Source: Dichotomocladium elegans | Lineage: Eukaryota; Mucoromycota; Mucoromycetes; Mucorales; Lichtheimiaceae | Assembly: GCA_025716815.1 (NCBI GenBank) | Contig: JAIXMN010000008.1 | Location: forward strand, 868,001 to 932,000 | Direction: 5' to 3' | DNA: 64,000 nt | In this document: positions 51,151-64,000 of the stretch, one piece after another | How the letters are laid out: each line of letters begins with the position of its first letter | How positions within the stretch are numbered: position 1 is the stretch's first letter | Notes under the pieces: model-generated | What the model was told of the DNA's origin: nothing | Databases searched by the model: none | Seen by the model: the letters and a program-made list of their open reading frames with translations, nothing else | Program-made: the position numbers and the translations under genes

Positions 51151-52720
51151 TATTTTGACAAAACTTCTGGCGAAACCTTCAACCCATAATAAGTCTCTCG
51201 AAGACTAAAGATGCGTGAAACACTCTTACTTTAATGACTCATATGATGTATGCCGAAGTCCCTACTGACTTCGACTTAATGCATGGAGAATTCGAGGTTT
51301 AGGCTATTGAACAATGATGATGGATGGGAGAGTGCTGCACGTTATTCTCATTCTGAGAGAGAAAAATGGAACGCCGCATGGCTCACTGAATATCTTCAAA
51401 TGGTGATTACGCATATGATAGTACTTAAACTTGAGTAAAAATGGCGACTGGTGACTAGTGGAGACTGTGGTTGTTTTCGTCGTCCCTTCCGTCTTCGTCC
51501 CTTTTTGCAAGTAAGTTCCCTTTTTCTTTTTTAACTGAATATTCGATACACCCAAATACTGAATAAAGAATGTTTTTATTGTTCTAAAGCATTAATTAAC
51601 AAGCATCGATATTAGAGGCTACTCGCGAACGCATTACATCGACTGACCCAGTGGAGCTCTTGGAGAGGGGGTGCGCGCACACAGAGGCCTTACTGGGTCT
51701 GTATGGTTGGTATCTGAACAGCATTATATTGCGAGAAGCCCTCCCGGTCCAAGAGGATAGTAAGCAAGACAGGGCTGACCTGGGTGGTATCATTAGTATC
51801 GAATCCATCCTGTCAAAGTGCATGCCGAAATTCCTCATCTACACATTCACAGATATGTGCCGAAAAGGTATAATCTTATGCTGTGTACTATTTTGCTGCT
51901 CATGGTGAATATATATATATTGCTTCTAGCAGTGTCCTGCGGCGACTGAGCGCGGCGAGACTCTTCAACAAACTAACATTTTGCATCGCCAATGTATGAT
52001 CTGTACATTTTATTGCCACATATTCCTTTGTCCCAGCTGATTTAGCCAATCTTTTGATCTCGCCACTCTCAAGGTTACGCCTTCGGTACCCTCAAGATTT
52101 TCGGCCATAACACAGCAGGGAAGCCCCATTCAGAGACCTCTAGCATTTTACTCCAGTTTCATCAACTCTAGTAATCAGGATCTCCTTTCTTTATCAAAAC
52201 GGCTTTTTGTGTGCTCCCAATTTATATGGATTGCTGACGCCTTACTACGATTCTAGTGAGCAACAGTCAATTATAATGACTATCCACAATAATAAGCTCA
52301 TGGTTCCAGCCAAATCACATACAGTAGCTAAAGAATATCAATGAAACGGTCGGTCACTGTGAATAGTATCCAACAAGGAAGCGCTCTGGTCAACCCATAA
52401 CGCACAAAAATGACGCCAAGTGGAGTGAGTGAGTGAGTGTTTTTATTGCTCATTTAAGTTGCTGAATCTCCCTCTGAACCGAAACAAAATATCATTACCT
52501 ACTCTTGCAACCATTCATGCAACATTTATTCTTGGAAATAAGTCCATCACTTTAGAATTCATTCACCCCTCCTGACTTGCCCGTTTCCTTTTTTCCCTTT
52601 GGCTTGTCGATATTGCCTCATCCATAAGAGAAAAGAAATGGGCCAATCATAACAATGTGTAAGTGCCAGTACACGCAGTTGCAGAATACATGTAGGTTCT
52701 CGGATAAGCAACGTAAAAAA
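51151..52720. other. Convergent / intergenic region
   Basis: Between the MULE relic and the 3' end of the WDR81-like gene. A GAGTGAGTGAGTGAGTG run lies near 52423. No gene recognised. Confidence 0.5.
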
Positions 52721-59555
<6,835 letters not shown>

Positions 59556-60750
59556 GAACCCGGCTAAAGAAAAAGAATAATTGAAGATGTGCGTTCTGCG
59601 AGGCGGCGCGTGAATTCTTTGAATGCGGTTTAAGTACATTGCGAAATATTCCCACCAGAATGAGAAAACAGCTAGCACCTTGTTTGAAGTCAAAACTATG
59701 TTCTCCTTACGTGCTATTCCTGATGTACACCATTTTAGTCTTAACGAAAAAAGGTGGTATAAACCTGTCTAATATAGTCGTATCAGCAACGAATCGCTGC
59801 TCTAGGAATAAAAACTGCTTTCCGGTTATCTTTTCACATGAATTATGCTGTACAAATTTAGTGGTTTTTCGACATTTGACCACTTTACCATGTCACTTAT
59901 CAGCATTACAAAAACTCGCACAAGGAAGCGAGAACGCTGATCAGTCTACCCGGGTAGGCTTTACGTCAAAGGCTAACGTTAGCAGGGCACCTTACATTCC
60001 TGTCAGAAGAGTTTGGGGGCATTGTCGACAAAGTATCTCAAGGCCAACCAAACAACCACGGAACACCCGACGGATGTCCGCCACTCCTGATCTGCTCTGT
60101 TCAGCAGGAACTATTTAAGCTTTACCCTTTGAGATTGTAACTGTGCAATAGGAGGCCATGCAGAAGGAAGGGCCACAATGATTATTGCTCAATCACAGCG
60201 ATAAGGACCGCCAGATTTCCAAGCTGTTGCCGAAGCGTCAGGCTGGAAACTAACGCACACTCATATACAAAAGGATTTTCAAGTCGACGGGCATTCGCTC
60301 GCAAGTTGCTTATTTCGAGATTCTGAGATATTGATCACACCCAGAAGGGTGGAGTTATTTGTGTAGAGATATTGAAGGGGTATAATGAAAAAGTAAGTCA
60401 ATGGACTATTTTTAAGTATAAAAAGGAAACACAAGTCTACGGGTTATGCTACTGTTATCTCTTTTAGTAAATAGTTGTCAAAAAGTATAAAAAGTGTGAG
60501 CGTAATACTCATGTTTTCTTTCTCTTCTGTTTGTTATTCTCCCTCTAAAATGAAGATCAGTTTTCCAGAGTAAGCGCAGGATATCGTCAATAAGATAATG
60601 TTAAGGATTGAACACGATTTCGATATGGATTGGATAATTACTAAGGCCTCTAGAAAATGCACGAATGTAAACAGTGGCGACATTCTAGAAACGGCACGGA
60701 ATACTGTATGATCGGTAAGCGCACTTTATTCTGAAGAGCTGCCTTCTGAG
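59556..60750. other. Upstream region of WDR81-like gene
   Basis: A pyrimidine-rich AG acceptor-like site lies just upstream of the ATG, so a 5' UTR intron is possible. No other gene seen. Confidence 0.45.
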
Positions 60751-61790
60751 CCGCTGCTAAGACAGGCTGCTTCCACAGGAAAGTAACCAGATACTGTACC
60801 TGATTAATCCCTGTGGAATTGTATGAAGCTTTTCAAGGGCACATTCCTTGGTTGCATCGAACATACTGAGCCTTAAATGCTGCTCATATCCATTCTTGAT
60901 GTGGCTCAAGCCGTCGTCTTGCTTGAATATATCTGACTGTGCTTCACAGGCGGCAAACGCAGACAAAACCCTTTGATCAGTTGGGCCAATCGGAATGTTG
61001 TATCAGGGAGTACCGTATATTAGCAGCAGTATTATTTCAGACGAGATATTTCGGGAAATTTCACCCATAAATAATAGCAGAAAGGCAGCCATTGGCGTAT
61101 ATTCGTCAATGACTTTGGAATAAATCTCAATGCCCTTCTACAAGCCCGTGAAATCATCAACGACTTCCTTAAGCATTTGGACAGCGCTAATGACGTGATT
61201 AGAGGTCCAACAAAGAGGCTGTTTTCCCAGTTGGATCTCTCCATACGCGGCTCAGCAAAATCCGTCAAGTGGCTGTCATACTTGTTGTACTGCTTTGATA
61301 TATTCTTAGAGGTATCGTCGGAATGCAATACCAGCGAGCAGAAATCATTCCATCAAGGTAGATCCTGTAAGTATTCTTTAAAGCGTTCAATACAGGAGGT
61401 GTCGGCCCATAAATGAGGTTGAGAACCACGAAGAGGATAGTCCACTATCTCCATTGAGCATGAAGAGAGAGAGTACCCAAATCCATAGAAGAACTTTCTG
61501 CCTTTCAGAACAATAGACTTAATCAAGTACATTTCAATGTCCTACTTCATATCAGAAACCGCAAAGTTGTTGAATGTCCATAAGCCTAGAAGAGTGCGTC
61601 GCCAGGATGATTCGGCATATTCAGATGGGCACCAAATACATGAAATACGTTGGCATGTGCGAATCTGTTTCTGGTGTAAGATCTCTCCAAGAGAAACCGA
61701 TTTAGATATCTTTCCACCTCGATAAGGTTGCCCACCCAGTAGTCAAATCTTTTTGATGTGAGCATAAGATGTTTGAACAAAGGGTCATAC
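60751..61790 (-). pseudogene. Decayed coding-like region, family not recognised
   Basis: On the minus strand, several open stretches follow each other (61780-61586, about 61480-61340, 61328-61032, 60966-60757) with amino-acid composition like a real protein: mixed Leu, Arg and aromatic residues, and charged helices. Frameshifts and stops lie between them. I recognise no domain. It may be a relic of a repeated gene or mobile-element ORF. Confidence 0.35.
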
Positions 61791-63238
61791 TTTTAGTGTC
61801 GCCTTCATTTAGGTTCCGCCGCTGGTCTTCAGACAGATCTGGAAGCTTCAAGAGTTGCATCAGGACAAGTCATCGTATATGTTATAGATATTCTGATGGC
61901 TTATTGATCGAGAATTCGTGAGTTTGGCCTGAAATTTGGTTAAGGGCACTGCCCGTAGACATTTGAAAAGCGGGGATTTCCTTCTTCTTTTTTCCCCCAA
62001 GTGGTGATTGAAAACTTCATCTGGTCATAGGAACTTCAGTTTCTTTCCTTTTTCTCTACGCGTTCTTAAAGCATCTCCATGGCGAACCTTGTCGTTTTGA
62101 AAGATCTCTCGGAAGCTATATCTTCATCGCCGTTGAACAGTGTCGTAGTCCTCCTGTTCATGACACTGCGCTTTCACAGTCAGTAGCGAACGGATCTACT
62201 ATTCATCCAATACTTCCCGCAAGTACATTTTGATGCCCTGACTTTTCCCATCTCACATCTATCCAATCGGTGATTTCATTTCCTCTTAATGAAGGCGCAT
62301 AGGACAATCGCCTGGAATAATAACTACAGATGGGGCGTAGCGGAGAAGCGGCGTCAACGGGTAACACTTGTTCCGTCAAAGCTACCAGGTTCATCCCAAC
62401 GCGTATAAAAAGAGAATTGGTTTTATTCAATAAAAAGGGTCCCGCCTCAACGACTCATTTTCAACCCATTGGTTTTCATACCTAGCAATTTTCTATACAA
62501 CAACACACAGCGTTAATACTACATATTGCATTGTTATAATGAGGCTTTGGCTCACCTTTTTCTCAGAAGGACACTCTTGTATATCTCCCTGCCTTTGATG
62601 GAATTGTACTTCTACAGATGTTTTTGAACCCCTCTCAATGTCTCGTACAGGGTGGGATTATGGCAAAGTTGACATATATAAGTTTCGTCTCCGCAGATCT
62701 AGGGCTGAATTAGGTGCTCGTCTTCATTTTATAGTTGAGTTGCATAATTCCTGGGTTATGGTAATTGATAAAATGACGAAGTACGCGCTGGGAACTTCCG
62801 TCACCTGTATTCATAGTGGGAGATTGCGTTAATGGCAAAGAAGACCCAAAAAATGTCGCAACGTGAAAAGGAACATCAGTGTTCAACGCTAAAGTGCTAT
62901 ACAGAAAGAGTTAGGTTAGATTGGGTAGGCAGCGAAGGGTGTAAGATGCTTTCCAACAAGACAAGACAGGACAGGACAGGATCACAGAGGCCAAGAGAAG
63001 AGGTGAACCAAAAGGAATCGTAATGGAAATGAAGAAACAAGATGACTGATTGATCTTTTACTGTTGATATTACTACGGCTATGTATCTGTGTGTGCGTAG
63101 GATTATGATGAGAAAAGTACTGATGACAATAATTACGATTGAGGAGATTAGATGTCTAGATATGGACTTTGTTGACGATAGATATACGAAGTTAACTGAA
63201 AACCCCATCAAGGGCCATTACATATACATTCTTTTCGG
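61791..63238. other. Intergenic, no gene recognised
   Basis: Contains a short GACAG/GACAA pentamer run at about 62960-62982. Small open frames lack support. Confidence 0.5.
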
Positions 63239-64000
63239 AAATCAAAGTCGCAGGGTCGCAAAAATAAAATCGCATGTAGCCCAGAAATCTTTACGCACGA
63301 TGATAACTCGAAGGTCTCATGCATACACGGAAAGATGTCGCACAAAAAAAAGCTTTCTCGTTTATACACGTTTACATTCTGAAATGAACAATATATTTCT
63401 TTTACAATGGGCAAGACCATACCGTTGATGAGGAAATGTACTCTCTACAATCCATTTGTTCTCACGCTGAAAATCTGCGTAGCATACCTTGCAACTATAA
63501 CTCTGAGTTTATTGCTACGCGAAAGGATGTGGACATTCGGATGAAAAGCAGGAATCAAGCGCGGTTACATAGCGTACACTGACCACGACAAGGTCAGGTT
63601 TTTCAAACGAATGTTTGGGAAGGTTTTGAGCGCATCAGCTGCTGCAAAAAAGCTAGGAATCCCTGTTTCGTTTAGCCCAGCAATGGGCATTACAGTACGA
63701 GAAGGACCCTGGCAACATCTTTAAGAAACCTAACGCGAGGGGTCGTTCACGTATCCACAATGAAGAGCATAGAGCGTTATTTTTGAATGCGTTGATGAGA
63801 ATCCATCTGTCCTAGAGCAGCTGATGGAGCAATTGCTCCAAAGATCTGCAGCTCTCAAAGCATCTAAAATGACACTCCATCGATTTATGAAAAACGAATG
63901 CAGCTTGTCATTGAAAATGGCTTGGTTTCAGCCTGTAGACAGGAATAGAACTGCGAAGATCCAAGAGCGCCTTGACTGGGTGCGCAGATGGGACAGGACC
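63239..64000 (+). mobile_element. Decayed Tc1/mariner-like DDE transposon, copy 2 (cut by right edge)
   Basis: Same family as 22560-23905, opposite orientation. The terminal region repeats AAATCAAAGTCGCA (63239-63252), AGAAATCTTTACGC and ACACGGAAAGATGTCGCAC, then the N-terminal DEEMYSLQS-like segment at about 63425. Helix-turn-helix remnants follow, and the segment homologous to KSALTEYADG of copy 1 lies at about 63960-63995. Many stops. The catalytic half would lie beyond position 64000. Confidence 0.8.

Overview
The window looks like a contig segment from an early-diverging filamentous fungus, most probably Mucoromycota. The basis is intron-rich genes with short GT-AG introns of about 50-140 nt, a copper-fist regulator, an SPX phosphate transporter, a kelch/transmembrane protein of a type I associate with Mucorales, and a WDR81/LvsG-type BEACH protein that I believe is absent from Dikarya. 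Mobile-element relics are Ty3/gypsy with chromodomain, Tc1/mariner-like, MULE and Fanzor-like. All gene models below were spliced by eye. Reading frame is preserved across every junction.

Layout. 1-331 (-): first coding part of a Gln-rich protein that leaves the left edge. 2.1-4.6 kb: dispersed repeat and decayed Ty3/gypsy element. 7.1-18.9 kb is a gene-dense block: purine phosphoribosyltransferase (+), tRNA adenosine deaminase TAD2 (-), DUF4743-type Nudix hydrolase (+), copper-fist factor (+), calmodulin-like protein (+), SPX-DASS phosphate transporter (-). 20.1-24.7 kb is a graveyard of mobile DNA: second copy of the dispersed repeat, a transposon end, a truncated Fanzor-like gene, a decayed Tc1-like element, and a short-chain dehydrogenase pseudogene that runs into that element. 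25.1-26.9 kb (-): hexose transporter. 32.6-38.0 kb: Ran1/Ksp1-type kinase (+), Tho1/SARNP (-), STK32/YANK kinase (+). 38-46 kb is gene-poor. 46.2-49.1 kb (+): kelch-repeat membrane protein. 50.4-51.2 kb: MULE relic. 52.7-59.6 kb (-): a 27-exon WDR81-like gene. 60-64 kb: decayed coding-like DNA and a second Tc1-like copy cut by the right edge.

The genes do not form a pathway cluster. They cover purine salvage, tRNA editing, thiamine-related Nudix chemistry, copper and phosphate homeostasis, calcium sensing, sugar uptake, signalling, mRNP assembly and endosomal trafficking. The most unusual items are the Fanzor-like relic, the BEACH domain lying inside an apparently inactive kinase fold in the WDR81-like protein, and two introns that best fit GC-AG splicing.
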